Of a stretch of DNA of 64,000 bases, positions 1-7,573 are shown piece after piece. The translations under genes were made by a program, and so were the position numbers. The stretch comes from Curtobacterium sp. ER1/6 (lineage in GTDB: Bacteria; Actinomycetota; Actinomycetes; Actinomycetales; Microbacteriaceae): NCBI RefSeq assembly GCF_001742745.1, contig NZ_MJAK01000003.1, positions 62,001-126,000 on the forward strand, in the 5' to 3' direction. Position 1 is the stretch's first letter, and every line of letters starts with the position of its first letter. The notes under the pieces were generated by a model that saw only the letters and a program-made list of their open reading frames with translations, was not told the DNA's origin and made no database searches.

Positions 1-1130
1 TCGGCGATCATCTTGACCTCGCGGAGCACCGGGTCCTGGTGGATGATGTCGAGGAACGCGGAGTGCTTCTCGGCCTCGCCGTCCTGACGGGTCAGGGTCG
101 TCGCGAGGTCGAAGCGGAAGCCGTCGACGTGCATCTCCTCGACCCAGTAGCGCAGCGAGTCCGTGATGAGCCCGAGCGCGGAGGGGTGCGAGACGTTGAG
201 GCTGTTGCCCGTGCCGGTCGTGTCGAAGTAGTTGCCCTCGTCGCCCTCGACCAGGCGGTAGTACGACGCGTTGTCGATGCCCTTGAAGGACAGCGTCGGG
301 CCCATGTGGTTGCCCTCGGCGGTGTGGTTGTAGACGACGTCCATGATGACCTCGAGCCCCGCGGCGTGCAGGGCCTTGACCATCTCCTTGAACTCGGTGA
401 CCTGCTGGCCGGCCGTGCCCGAGGACGAGTACTCGTCGTGCGGGGCGAAGAAGCCGATGCTGTTGTAGCCCCAGTAGTTCCGGAGGCCCTTGTCGGCGAG
501 GGTCGAGTCCTGCACGAACTGGTGCGTCGGCAGCAGCTCGACGGCGGTCACGCCCAGGTCGGTGAGGTGCTTGATCGCGGCGGGGTGTGCGAGGCCCGCG
601 TAGGTGCCGCGGATCTCCTCGGGCACGTCCGGGTGCTGCTTCGTGAAGCCCTTGACGTGGACCTCGTACACGACCGTGTCGGCGTACGGGGTGTGGAGCA
701 GCTGGTCGCCGTCCCAGTCGAACGCGCGGTCGGCGACGACGGACTTCGGCATGGCGCTCGCCGAGTCGGTCTCGTCGATCTGCTCCGGGTCCTCCATGTC
801 GTGGCCGAACAGGGCCTGGCCCCACTCGTACGAGCCGTCGACGGCCGTGGCGTACGGGTCGAGCAGGAGCTTCGCGGCGTTGTGGCGCAGGCCGTTCGCC
901 GGGTCCCAGGCGCCGTGCACGCGGAAGCCGTACCGGGTGCCGACGGTCACGTCCGGCACGACGTCGTGGAAGGTGTAGCCGGTGCGGTTGCGCAACTCGG
1001 TGCGGTGCTCGGTGCCGTCCTCGTCGAAGCGGCAGAACTCGACACGCTCGGCGGTGCTGGAGAAGAGCGCGACGTTGGCGCCGCCGTCGACGAGCGTCAC
1101 GCCGAGCGGGGTGCGGGAGGAAGTGGTCAT
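1..1130 (-). CDS. glgX: Glycogen debranching enzyme GlgX (5' part; runs off the window)
   Basis: GlgX hydrolyses alpha-1,6 branches of glycogen in the cytoplasm. Reading the minus strand from ATG at 1130 gives a continuous protein of about 376 residues to the window edge, starting MTTSSRTPLGVTL. An N-terminal CBM48-like segment is followed by the start of a GH13 barrel: NYWGYN, DVVYNHT (region I) and GFRFDLA (region II, carrying the nucleophile Asp) are readable. The acid/base Glu region lies outside the window. It follows msrA on the same strand, separated by about 190 bp that hold a large multi-stem structure (1201-1309), so it probably has its own promoter. The family call is secure. GlgX rather than TreX cannot be decided from this part alone. 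Confidence 0.93.
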   Translation of the reverse strand, partial: MTTSSRTPLGVTLVDGGANVALFSSTAERVEFCRFDEDGTEHRTELRNRTGYTFHDVVPDVTVGTRYGFRVHGAWDPANGLRHNAAKLLLDPYATAVDGSYEWGQALFGHDMEDPEQIDETDSASAMPKSVVADRAFDWDGDQLLHTPYADTVVYEVHVKGFTKQHPDVPEEIRGTYAGLAHPAAIKHLTDLGVTAVELLPTHQFVQDSTLADKGLRNYWGYNSIGFFAPHDEYSSSGTAGQQVTEFKEMVKALHAAGLEVIMDVVYNHTAEGNHMGPTLSFKGIDNASYYRLVEGDEGNYFDTTGTGNSLNVSHPSALGLITDSLRYWVEEMHVDGFRFDLATTLTRQDGEAEKHSAFLDIIHQDPVLREVKMIA

Positions 1131-1200
1131 GCTCCCACTTGTAGTGGTCAGCGACTGTGCCCTGCGCGTCGGTGACGTACCCCGGACATGCCGGACCGAC

Positions 1201-1309
1201 GACGGACGGGCGCGCCCCGCTCAAGGGCAACGCGAAGCGTTGCGCGGGACGCGCCGACCGAGCCTGCGAGGGAGAACGGTGCCAGCTGGCACCGCGCCTC
1301 CCGTCCGTC
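1201..1309. other. Three-way-junction-like inverted-repeat structure between msrA and glgX
   Basis: An outer perfect 10-bp stem pairs 1201-1210 (GACGGACGGG) with 1300-1309. Inside are two further arms: 1211-1220 with 1244-1253 (9 of 10 pairs), capped by a perfect hairpin (1227-1233 with 1237-1243, GAA loop), and a perfect 18-bp palindrome at 1277-1294 (CGGTGCCAG/CTGGCACCG). It lies just past the msrA stop and upstream of glgX. It shares its GGACGGG and GGTGCCAG sequence with the simpler terminator hairpins elsewhere in the window, so it is probably an elaborated member of that family. Confidence 0.55.
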
Positions 1310-1320
1310 ACATCAGGACA

Positions 1321-1842
1321 TCAGACCGTGGCGGTCGCCTCGTCGCGGTGCGGGAGCTTCCAGCCTGGACGCACGAAGTGGCAGGTGTACCCCGCCGGGT
1401 ACTTCTCGAGGTAGTCCTGGTGCTCCTCCTCGGCCTCCCAGAAGTCGCCCGCGGGCTCGACCTCGGTGACGACCTTGCCCGGCCAGATGCCGGAGGCGTC
1501 CACGTCCGCGATGGTGTCGAGTGCGACCTGGCGCTGCTCGTCGTTGGTGAAGTAGATCGCCGAGCGGTAGCTGCGACCGACGTCGTTGCCCTGCCGGTCC
1601 TTGGTGGACGGGTCGTGGATCTGGAAGAAGAACTCGAGCAGGTCGCGGTACGAGATCTGCGACGGGTCGAAGACGATCTCGACGGCCTCGGCGTGGTCGC
1701 CGTGGTTCCGGTACGTGGCGTTCGGAGTGTCCCCGCCGGAGTAGCCGACGCGCGTGCTGATGACGCCGGGTCGGCGGCGGAGGAGCTGCTGCGCTCCCCA
1801 GAAACACCCGCCGGCGAGGATGGCGGTCTCGGTCGTGGTCAT
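1321..1842 (-). CDS. msrA: Peptide methionine-(S)-S-oxide reductase MsrA
   Basis: MsrA repairs oxidised methionine, reducing the S-sulfoxide with thioredoxin. The 173-residue protein has the family signature GCFWG (residues 12-16) with catalytic Cys13, followed by GYSGG and the usual [11 protein letters not shown] segment. The ATG at 1842 is chosen because AGGAGG lies 6 nt upstream and the catalytic motif then sits at the normal position. The frame stays open upstream to 1980, but that stretch is low-complexity and unlike the family. The protein ends with [10 protein letters not shown] and lacks long C-terminal cysteine extensions. It is probably transcribed alone and terminates at the structured 1201-1309 region. 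Confidence 0.95.
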   Translation of the reverse strand: MTTTETAILAGGCFWGAQQLLRRRPGVISTRVGYSGGDTPNATYRNHGDHAEAVEIVFDPSQISYRDLLEFFFQIHDPSTKDRQGNDVGRSYRSAIYFTNDEQRQVALDTIADVDASGIWPGKVVTEVEPAGDFWEAEEEHQDYLEKYPAGYTCHFVRPGWKLPHRDEATATV

Positions 1843-2026
1843 GCTGGCCTCCTGGGCGTCGTCGTTGCCGCTGGCTGCGGCATCACCGGGTGCAACCGGC
1901 GACCCCGGGCGCGTGTTCCCGGGTCGTGGTCCATGGTGCGCCCGCCACCGCACAGGCCGCTGATGACGCTGTCCGCTCACGGTCGGTGGGCCTGGCGAGC
2001 ACCGTGCGGACGTCCGGACGGTGGTC

Positions 2027-2048
2027 TAGCATTCGAACACACGTTCGA
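2027..2048 (+). promoter_or_regulatory. SOS (LexA) box with adjacent -10 element
   Basis: TCGAAC-ACAC-GTTCGA at 2033-2048 is a perfect match to the actinobacterial SOS box TCGAAC-N4-GTTCGA. It abuts a -10-like TAGCAT (2027-2032) and lies 13 bp upstream of the ATG of the small gene at 2062. The placement would block RNA polymerase directly, so LexA repression and induction by DNA damage are expected for that gene. Confidence 0.85.
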
Positions 2049-2061
2049 ACGGGAGGTCGGG

Positions 2062-2322
2062 ATGATGCTGACGCACGAGGTCGCCACGGTGTGGTGGGAG
2101 CGCGGGGTACCGGACCGCATGGTGTGGCGGGATCGCCGCTGGCGGGTGAGCGACAGCCCGACGCGGCTGACCGCGACGGCGGAGTTCCTGCCGTCGGCGA
2201 TGACGCACGCGCCGGAGCGCACGGTCGGGTGGCGCTTCCAGGTGAGCGCCGACGAGGACGCGGTCGTCGTCGACATCGTCCCCGAGGGTGACGGTTGGGT
2301 GGTCGCACGGACCTGGCGCTGA
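2062..2322 (+). CDS. Small conserved protein (DUF6504-like), SOS-box controlled
   Basis: An 86-residue soluble protein beginning MMLTHEVATVWWERG, rich in Trp and Arg (VWRDRRWRV), with no signal or membrane segment. GGGAGG sits 5 nt before ATG 2062; ATG 2065 is also possible. It resembles the short DUF6504 family. To my knowledge those genes usually accompany the imuA-imuB-dnaE2 damage-induced mutagenesis genes of actinobacteria. None of those genes is next to it here, yet the gene has a perfect LexA box overlapping its promoter, so a role in the DNA-damage response is inferred. The family assignment is by recall of the motif pattern. The biochemical function is unknown. Confidence 0.75.
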   Translation: MMLTHEVATVWWERGVPDRMVWRDRRWRVSDSPTRLTATAEFLPSAMTHAPERTVGWRFQVSADEDAVVVDIVPEGDGWVVARTWR

Positions 2323-2412
2323 TGGTCGGCGGTTCGCTCACTCGTCGCCGTCGACGACCCGGGACGAGGCCGTCGCATCGACTCCCGAGCCGCGACCGGA
2401 ACTCGCGCCGAT

Positions 2413-2441
2413 GCCCTCCAATGGTATGACCATTGGAGGGC
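2413..2441. promoter_or_regulatory. Perfect 13-bp inverted repeat; GntR/FadR-type operator or bidirectional terminator
   Basis: Arms 2413-2425 and 2429-2441 pair perfectly around ATG. The core AATGGTATGACCATT (2420-2434) fits the FadR-class GntR consensus TNGTNNNACNA, and its flank CCTCCAATGGT also occurs at the operator-like site at 28018-28037. It lies between two convergent gene ends, so it could also act as a terminator hairpin for both neighbours. Confidence 0.55.
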
Positions 2442-2483
2442 ACCGGCACCGGCTTCGGCCGGGCGGCCACGGGCGCGCAGGGG

Positions 2484-3305
2484 CTAGCTGTCGGTGTCGT
2501 GCAGCCCGTCGAGCGTCGCGACGTCCTCGGCGGACAGCATGAAGTCGACGTCCGCGTTCTCCGCGATGCGGGACGGCGTGGTCGACTTCGGCAGGGGCAG
2601 GACGTCCTTGTCGAGCAGGTAACGGATCGCGACCTGGGCCACCGACTTGTCGTACTTGCCGGCGATCTCGCGGATGGCCGCGTTCTCGAGCAGGCCGCCC
2701 GTCGCGAGCGGTGAGTAGCCCTCGGTGAGGATGTCGTGCTCGCGGTCGAACGCGGTGGTCTCGTCCTGCGTGTTGCCGATGAACCAGCGGATCTGGTTGG
2801 CGTGCGGGACGACGTCGGTGCGGCCGAGCAGGTCCTGCAGGTCGGCGACGTCGAAGTTCGAGACACCGATGCTCTTCGTGCGGCCGGCCTCGTACAGCTC
2901 CTCGAAGACCTTCCACACCTCGACGTTGCCGTCACGGTGGTCGGAGCCCATGTCGCTCCACGGCCACGGCGCGTGGATCAGGTACAGGTCGACGTGTCCG
3001 AGGTCGAGGTTGCGGGACGACTCCTCGAAGGCGCTGCGGGCGCCGTCGGCGGTCTTCACCTCGGCGGGCAGCTTCGTGGTGACGAAGACCTCGTCGCGCG
3101 CGATGCCGCTGTCGCGGATCGCCTCGCCCACGCTGGCCTCGTTGCCGTACGCCAGCGCGGTGTCGATGTGCCGGTAGCCGGCCTCGAGGGCGGTCTTCGT
3201 GGCGTCGTACGCCTCGGAGCCGGTGGGGATCTGCCACGTCCCGAAGCCGATCTTCGGGATGTGCAGGCCGTTGGACAGGGTGAACGTGTCGGTGAGAGCG
3301 GGCAT
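2484..3305 (-). CDS. Aldo/keto reductase (2,5-diketo-D-gluconate reductase type)
   Basis: A 273-residue NADPH-dependent carbonyl reductase with a TIM-barrel fold. The catalytic tetrad is visible: Asp48 and Tyr53 (HIDTALAYGNE), Lys78 (VTTKLP) and His111 (LIHAPWPW). The cofactor-binding C-terminal part has the usual LPLPKSTTPSRIAEN segment. Length matches the short prokaryotic AKR5-like group. Substrate is not predictable; such enzymes act on diketogluconates, methylglyoxal or other aldehydes. It is encoded downstream of the zinc locus on the same strand but separated from aztD by 18 nt only, so co-transcription with it is possible. Confidence 0.93.
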   Translation of the reverse strand: MPALTDTFTLSNGLHIPKIGFGTWQIPTGSEAYDATKTALEAGYRHIDTALAYGNEASVGEAIRDSGIARDEVFVTTKLPAEVKTADGARSAFEESSRNLDLGHVDLYLIHAPWPWSDMGSDHRDGNVEVWKVFEELYEAGRTKSIGVSNFDVADLQDLLGRTDVVPHANQIRWFIGNTQDETTAFDREHDILTEGYSPLATGGLLENAAIREIAGKYDKSVAQVAIRYLLDKDVLPLPKSTTPSRIAENADVDFMLSAEDVATLDGLHDTDS

Positions 3306-3323
3306 GTCGCGGACAGTACGCCG

Positions 3324-4505
3324 TCAGGCGACCGCGATCTCGTTCGGGACGCCCGGCAGCTCGTCGCTCGACGCGACGACCTTCCCGGTGGTCAGGTCCA
3401 CGGCGTGGACCTTCTGCTCGGCCGGGTCGGTGACGTAGGCGACGTCGCCGACGACCTTGAGCGCGGGGTGAGCGTCCTGCCACTCGGTCGGACCCTCCCA
3501 CGCGTCGATGACGTCGAAGGAGTCGATCGGCTCGCCCGTCTGCTCGTCGAAGGTGTGCAGTGCGCCGTCGGAGCCGAGGACCACGGCCTCGTCGCCAGGG
3601 CCCCGGGCCAGGTCGCGGAAGGTGAAGCCGACGCCCTCGGGCATGTCCGCCACGCGGTACTCGCCGGAGGCCGCGTCGATGAGTGCGACCTGGTCGAGCA
3701 GGTACCCCTCGCTGTCCGGGTCGTCGTTGTAGTCGCCGACGGCGACGGACGAGTCCTCGGTGGTGAAGAGGTTGCCGGTGCGGCCGTACTCGGTCGGGGC
3801 GTCGATCTTCGTGAACGCGCCGTCCTGGTACACGAGGGCGCCGTCGGTGCAGCCGAAGACCGCGACCTCGCCCTGCACCGCCCCCTCGCCGTGCACGTTC
3901 GGGCACGCCTCGGAGCGGGCCAGCTCCTCGCCGTCCTCGTCGAGTGCGCGGACGCCGGTGCGCTCCTCCTCGGTGCCGATCGTGCTGAGGAGCGTGCCGT
4001 CCTCCAGCACGATCGCGACGCCGTGGTGGGCGGCCTCGGACTCCGTGGTCTCGACGTCGGGCAGGCGGTCGCCGTCGAGTTCGTCGTGGTCGAACACGGT
4101 CACGTCGCCGGAACCATCGGCGAACAGGACGGTCTTCTCGCCGTGGACGACGGCGTGGCCGCCGGTGTCGGCGGGGAAGACCGCGTCGGTCAGGGCGGGC
4201 GCCGCGGCGGTGTCGAGGACCCGGAAGCCCTCGGGCACCGTGACGAGCACGTGGCGGCCGTCCCCGGCGGGGTTCACGCGGGTGAAGCCGTCGATCGCGT
4301 CGTCGGCGACGACCCGCAGGTCCTGGTCGAGGGTGAGCAGGCCGCCGTCGTAGGTGAGGACGATGCGGTCGCCTCCGGCGGATGCGGCCTTCGTGGTGCG
4401 GGTGCCCTCGACCTCGGCAGCGGGCCCGGTCGAGCAGCCGGTCAGGACGAGGGCGGCGGCGCCGAGCAGGGCAGCGGGGGCGAGCGTGGTGCGCAGTGGT
4501 GTCAT
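3324..4505 (-). CDS. aztD: AztD-type zinc metallochaperone lipoprotein
   Basis: AztD proteins are extracytoplasmic beta-propeller chaperones that hand zinc to the binding protein AztC. From ATG 4505 the protein has 393 residues with a lipoprotein signal ending LTGC (Cys24). The body is a series of beta-propeller repeats with candidate zinc residues: GGHAVVHGE, EAAHHGVAI and the cysteine/histidine pair in CPNVHGEGAVQ...FGC. ATG 4505 is preferred over the upstream start at 4535 because TACAGT lies 7 nt upstream, which suggests a leaderless transcript, and because it gives a standard signal peptide. A Zur-box-like site (4520-4534) sits directly upstream. Confidence 0.85.
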   Translation of the reverse strand: MTPLRTTLAPAALLGAAALVLTGCSTGPAAEVEGTRTTKAASAGGDRIVLTYDGGLLTLDQDLRVVADDAIDGFTRVNPAGDGRHVLVTVPEGFRVLDTAAAPALTDAVFPADTGGHAVVHGEKTVLFADGSGDVTVFDHDELDGDRLPDVETTESEAAHHGVAIVLEDGTLLSTIGTEEERTGVRALDEDGEELARSEACPNVHGEGAVQGEVAVFGCTDGALVYQDGAFTKIDAPTEYGRTGNLFTTEDSSVAVGDYNDDPDSEGYLLDQVALIDAASGEYRVADMPEGVGFTFRDLARGPGDEAVVLGSDGALHTFDEQTGEPIDSFDVIDAWEGPTEWQDAHPALKVVGDVAYVTDPAEQKVHAVDLTTGKVVASSDELPGVPNEIAVA

Positions 4506-4519
4506 GCCGATCACTGTAC

Positions 4520-4534
4520 TGATTCTCATTCTCA
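4520..4534 (-). promoter_or_regulatory. Zur-box-like operator upstream of aztD
   Basis: On the minus strand this reads TGAGAATGAGAATCA, close to the actinobacterial Zur palindrome TGAAAATGATTTTCA. It overlaps the 3' end of aztC and lies just upstream of the proposed -10 (TACAGT, 4513-4518) of aztD. Zinc-dependent repression by Zur is therefore expected. Confidence 0.6.
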
Positions 4535-5437
4535 ATCAGAAGTCGACAGGCCCGCGACGATCGCATCCGTGTTGGAGCGCATCATCCCGAGGTAGGTGGA
4601 GGCGTCGCCGTCCGCGGTCAGGGACTCGGTCGCGAGGGACCGGATCCGGACGTGCACGTCCACCTCGTCGGCGAGCACCTCGGCCAGCCGTGCGGGCTGC
4701 GAGAGGTCGGCGAAGATCGTCGGGACGCCCGCCTCGTCGATCGCGGTGGCCAGGTCGCGCAGGTCGGCAGCGCTCGGCGAGGCCAGCGTGGTGCCGCTCG
4801 GGATCACGGCGCCGACGACGCGGAAGCCGTACCGGTCGGCCAGGTACCCGAACACGTGGTGGTTCGTGACGAGCGCCCTCCGCTCCTCGGGGATGCCCGC
4901 GAACGCCTCGGTCATCTCGCCGTCCAGCGTCGCCAGCTCGTCGAGGTACGCGTCGGTGCCGGTCGGTTCGACACCGGCGTCGCGCAGGTCGGCGTCGAGC
5001 GCCTCGACGACGTCGACCATGCGCTCGGGGTCGGTCCAGAGGTGCGGGTCGGGCCCGCTGTCGTCCTCGGTCGTCCACTCGAGCGCGTCGACGTGGTCGC
5101 CGGCGGTGAACACCGGGACGCCGTCGGAGGCAGCTGCCTCGACGTGACGGGCGACCCCCTCCTCGAGCCCCAGGCCGTTCTCGACGACCAGGTCTGCGGT
5201 CCGCAGCTGTGCGGCCTCCTTCGCGGAGACCTCGAACGAGTGCGGGTCGGCACCCGCGGGCATGAGCACCATGACGTCGGCGGCGTCCCCGACCACCTCG
5301 GTCACGACGTCCCCGAGGATGTTCGTCGTGACCGCGACGAGGGGTCGGTCCGACCCGGCGGACGAGCAGCTCGCCGTGGTCACGACGAGTCCGGCGGCCA
5401 CGGCCAGTGCGGCGGCGGCCCGGAGGCGGCGCGTCAC
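4532..5437 (-). CDS. aztC: Zinc ABC transporter substrate-binding lipoprotein AztC
   Basis: This 301-residue cluster A-I binding protein captures zinc outside the membrane for the AztAB transporter. The lipobox TASC (Cys24) ends the signal peptide. Metal ligands fit the family: His66 (GADPHSFE), His132 (PDPHLWTDP), His193/194 (TNHHVFGYL) and Asp244 (FADLSQP). The long His-rich loop typical of ZnuA is absent; only a short acidic stretch (TTEDDSGPDPH) is present, as in AztC proteins that are loaded by a chaperone. Start ATG 5437 overlaps the stop of the upstream gene by 4 bp (ATGA), so translation is coupled. Two AztD-like genes flank it. Confidence 0.92.
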   Translation of the reverse strand: MTRRLRAAAALAVAAGLVVTTASCSSAGSDRPLVAVTTNILGDVVTEVVGDAADVMVLMPAGADPHSFEVSAKEAAQLRTADLVVENGLGLEEGVARHVEAAASDGVPVFTAGDHVDALEWTTEDDSGPDPHLWTDPERMVDVVEALDADLRDAGVEPTGTDAYLDELATLDGEMTEAFAGIPEERRALVTNHHVFGYLADRYGFRVVGAVIPSGTTLASPSAADLRDLATAIDEAGVPTIFADLSQPARLAEVLADEVDVHVRIRSLATESLTADGDASTYLGMMRSNTDAIVAGLSTSD

Positions 5438-6624
5438 AGCCCGACCTCGGCGAGGGCCACCGGGGCCTCGGGCAGCTCGATCGACCGCGCGACCCGGGCG
5501 CCGTCGGCGAAGTCGACCTCGTGCACCTGCTCCCCGGACGCGTCCGTGACGTAGGCGCGCTGCGCGTCGAGCTGCAGGAGCGGCTCGGCAGCGGGGTCCA
5601 GGAGCGGCTCCGTGGTGGCGACGGCCCCGGTCGACGCCGTGACGACCACGACCTGTCCCTGGTCGTCGACGCCCACCACGTGCTCGTCCTCGTCGTCGAC
5701 CGCCGTCACCGCGCGCAGCGGCCGCTCGGTCTCGACCAGGCGCCAGGTGCCCTCACGGACGTCGAGCAGCCACGCGCCCCGGTCCCCGGCGAGCCCGGCG
5801 ACCGTGGGACGCCCGGAGCGTGCCGAGAACGCCGTCGGCCGTTCCGCGCCGGCCGGTAGTGCGACGACGGCGGTCCCGCCGTCGTCGCCGACGACGACCG
5901 CGCCGTCCGCGCAGCCGACCATCGCCCCGGCGCGGGTCACGATGCCGCCCGCGGCGTCGGCGCACGCCTGCTCGGTGCCGGTCGGTTCGCCGTCGGCGTC
6001 GAGCAGGCGGACGACGTCACCGTCCCCGGCCACGAGCTGCTCGCCGAACGGCAGCAGGACGGTCGCGTCGACCCGGGTCGTCTCCTCGACCTCGCCCTGC
6101 CCGAGGGCCGCGCGGTCGAGGACGACCGCCTCGCCGCGCTCCGGCCAGGTGATGGTCGTCATGGTCTCCGAGGAGTGCACCTCGACCGGACCGCCGCCGT
6201 CGATCGTGTCGACGACCCGCGGCCGCGCGGCGTAGTAGTGCGTGTGGTCGCCGTGGTCGACCGTCCAGGAGCCGCCGTCGACGATCGTCGTCCGGTCGTC
6301 GGTGCTCGTCACGAGGAAGCGACCGTCGGTGGCGGCGTGCTCGGGGGCGTCGACCCTGTCCAGGTCGGTGGTCTCCCCGGTGAGTAGGTCGTGGACCGCG
6401 GTCGCGCCGGTGGCGGACACGGCCAGGAGGCGCACCTGCGGCTCCTGTGCCTCGCTCGCGCCCGCGACGTAGCCGTGGGGCTTCGCGGTGCCGGTCGGTC
6501 CGTCGGCCGCCGGCCCGGTGGACCCGCCCGTCGAGCAGGCGGTGGCGGTGATCGCCAGGGCGGCCGCGATCGCGGTGGTGGTGGCCAGGCGCGCGGGAGT
6601 GCGTCGCTTCGTGGGCTGGTTCAT
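5434..6624 (-). CDS. Second AztD-like lipoprotein (diverged paralogue)
   Basis: A 396-residue lipoprotein (signal ending ATAC, Cys30) with the same beta-propeller organisation as the aztD product. It ends with the same type of motif (DASGEQVHEVDFADG versus DPAEQKVHAVDLTTG). The conserved CPNVHGE element has become CADAAGG, so a likely zinc-handling His is lost. Instead an N-terminal DHGDHTHYY cluster is present. This suggests a different zinc site or a different client. It overlaps aztB by 4 bp (6621-6624) and aztC by 4 bp (5434-5437), placing it in the middle of the operon aztB-aztD2-aztC-aztD. The family call is by similarity to the paralogue in this window. Confidence 0.8.
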   Translation of the reverse strand: MNQPTKRRTPARLATTTAIAAALAITATACSTGGSTGPAADGPTGTAKPHGYVAGASEAQEPQVRLLAVSATGATAVHDLLTGETTDLDRVDAPEHAATDGRFLVTSTDDRTTIVDGGSWTVDHGDHTHYYAARPRVVDTIDGGGPVEVHSSETMTTITWPERGEAVVLDRAALGQGEVEETTRVDATVLLPFGEQLVAGDGDVVRLLDADGEPTGTEQACADAAGGIVTRAGAMVGCADGAVVVGDDGGTAVVALPAGAERPTAFSARSGRPTVAGLAGDRGAWLLDVREGTWRLVETERPLRAVTAVDDEDEHVVGVDDQGQVVVVTASTGAVATTEPLLDPAAEPLLQLDAQRAYVTDASGEQVHEVDFADGARVARSIELPEAPVALAEVGL

Positions 6625-7523
6625 GCTGCCTCTCGTGGTGCTGGTGCTGGTGCTGGTGCTGGTGCTGGTGCTGGTGCTGGTGTGCGTGTGGTCGGTCGCG
6701 AGCCGGACACCCGCGGGCGGAGGGCCGCGAGGGCGCGGGAGACGGCGACCGAGGCGACGGCGACGGCTGCGATGCTCGCTCCGGCGGCGGTGCCGAGGTG
6801 CCAGGACACGAGCAGGCCGACCGCGACCGCGACGGTGCCGGTGCCCGCGGCGAGGAGCATCGTCGACCCGACGTGCTTCGTCCACGCGCGGGCGGCCGCG
6901 GCCGGGGCGAGCAGGAGCCCGACGACGAGCAGGGTGCCGACCGCCCGGTAGGACGCGACGACGGCGAGCGTCACGAGGCCGATGAGCACGACCTCGGCCA
7001 GCCGGGGGCGGAGCCCGAGGGTCGTGGCCTTCCGGACGTCGAACGCCGCCGCGGTGAAGGGCCGGTGGAACACGGCGGCGAGCACGAGCGCGACGACGAC
7101 GGCGATCGCGAGTCCGCCGAGGTCCGCGCGGGTCACGGCGAGCACGTCCCCGAACAGGATCGCTGTCACGTCGGTGGCGAAGGACCGCGACGACGACACG
7201 ATGATGACCCCGAGCGCGAGCATGCCGACGAAGAGCAGCCCGATCGAGGTGTCGTACGACAGCCGCGCCCGGCGGCGGAGTGCCCCGACGCCGAGCACCA
7301 TCACGCCCGCGCTCACCGCGGCGCCGAGGATCGCCGGGATCCCGGTCAGGGTGGCGACCGCGACGCCGGGGAGCATGCCGTGCGCCAGGGCCTCGCCGAG
7401 GAACGCCATGCCGCGGACGAGCACCCACGTGCCGACGACCGCGCAGAGGACCGCCGCCAGGGTGCCGCCCACGAGCGCGCGCAGCATGAAGTCGACGGAG
7501 AACGGATCGGTCAGCCAGGTCAC
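6621..7523 (-). CDS. aztB: Zinc ABC transporter permease AztB (ZnuB family)
   Basis: A 300-residue integral membrane protein of the ABC-3 permease family that moves zinc inward with AztA. Several hydrophobic helices and the conserved features GEALAHGMLPG near the N-terminus and SYRAVGTLLVVGLLLAPAA in the second half are visible. The start is GTG at 7523, the first codon before the conserved N-terminal region. The C-terminus ends in a (Pro-Ala)n tail encoded by seven perfect copies of a hexanucleotide (6641-6682 on the plus strand). The stop codon overlaps the start of the next gene (ATGA, 6621-6624). It is divergent from aztA, with a Zur-like site between them. Confidence 0.93.
   Translation of the reverse strand: MTWLTDPFSVDFMLRALVGGTLAAVLCAVVGTWVLVRGMAFLGEALAHGMLPGVAVATLTGIPAILGAAVSAGVMVLGVGALRRRARLSYDTSIGLLFVGMLALGVIIVSSSRSFATDVTAILFGDVLAVTRADLGGLAIAVVVALVLAAVFHRPFTAAAFDVRKATTLGLRPRLAEVVLIGLVTLAVVASYRAVGTLLVVGLLLAPAAAARAWTKHVGSTMLLAAGTGTVAVAVGLLVSWHLGTAAGASIAAVAVASVAVSRALAALRPRVSGSRPTTRTPAPAPAPAPAPAPAPREAA
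6641..6682. repeat. Hexanucleotide tandem repeat (CTGGTG)7 at the aztB 3' end
   Basis: Seven perfect copies of CTGGTG run from 6641 to 6682. On the coding (minus) strand they encode alternating Pro-Ala at the C-terminal tail of AztB. Because the unit is six bases, copy-number change would lengthen or shorten the tail without a frameshift, but it lies only 17 bp from the start codon of the next gene. Confidence 0.95.
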
Positions 7524-7539
7524 GCTGCGAGACGCTACA

Positions 7540-7554
7540 TGAAAACGACTATCG
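7540..7554. promoter_or_regulatory. Zur-box-like operator between aztB and aztA
   Basis: TGAAAACGACTATCG matches 11 of 15 positions of the actinobacterial Zur consensus TGAAAATGATTTTCA. It lies in the 50-bp gap between the divergent GTG starts of aztB (7523) and aztA (7574), in the only AT-rich stretch there. A second small inverted repeat (CTATC-N6-GATAG, 7549-7564) overlaps it. Confidence 0.5.
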
Positions 7555-7573
7555 ATACTGATAGCGTGTTCAG

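Noticed and set aside
6641..6682. CRISPR-like repeat
   Set aside because: A contiguous hexanucleotide tandem repeat without spacers, coding for Pro-Ala.
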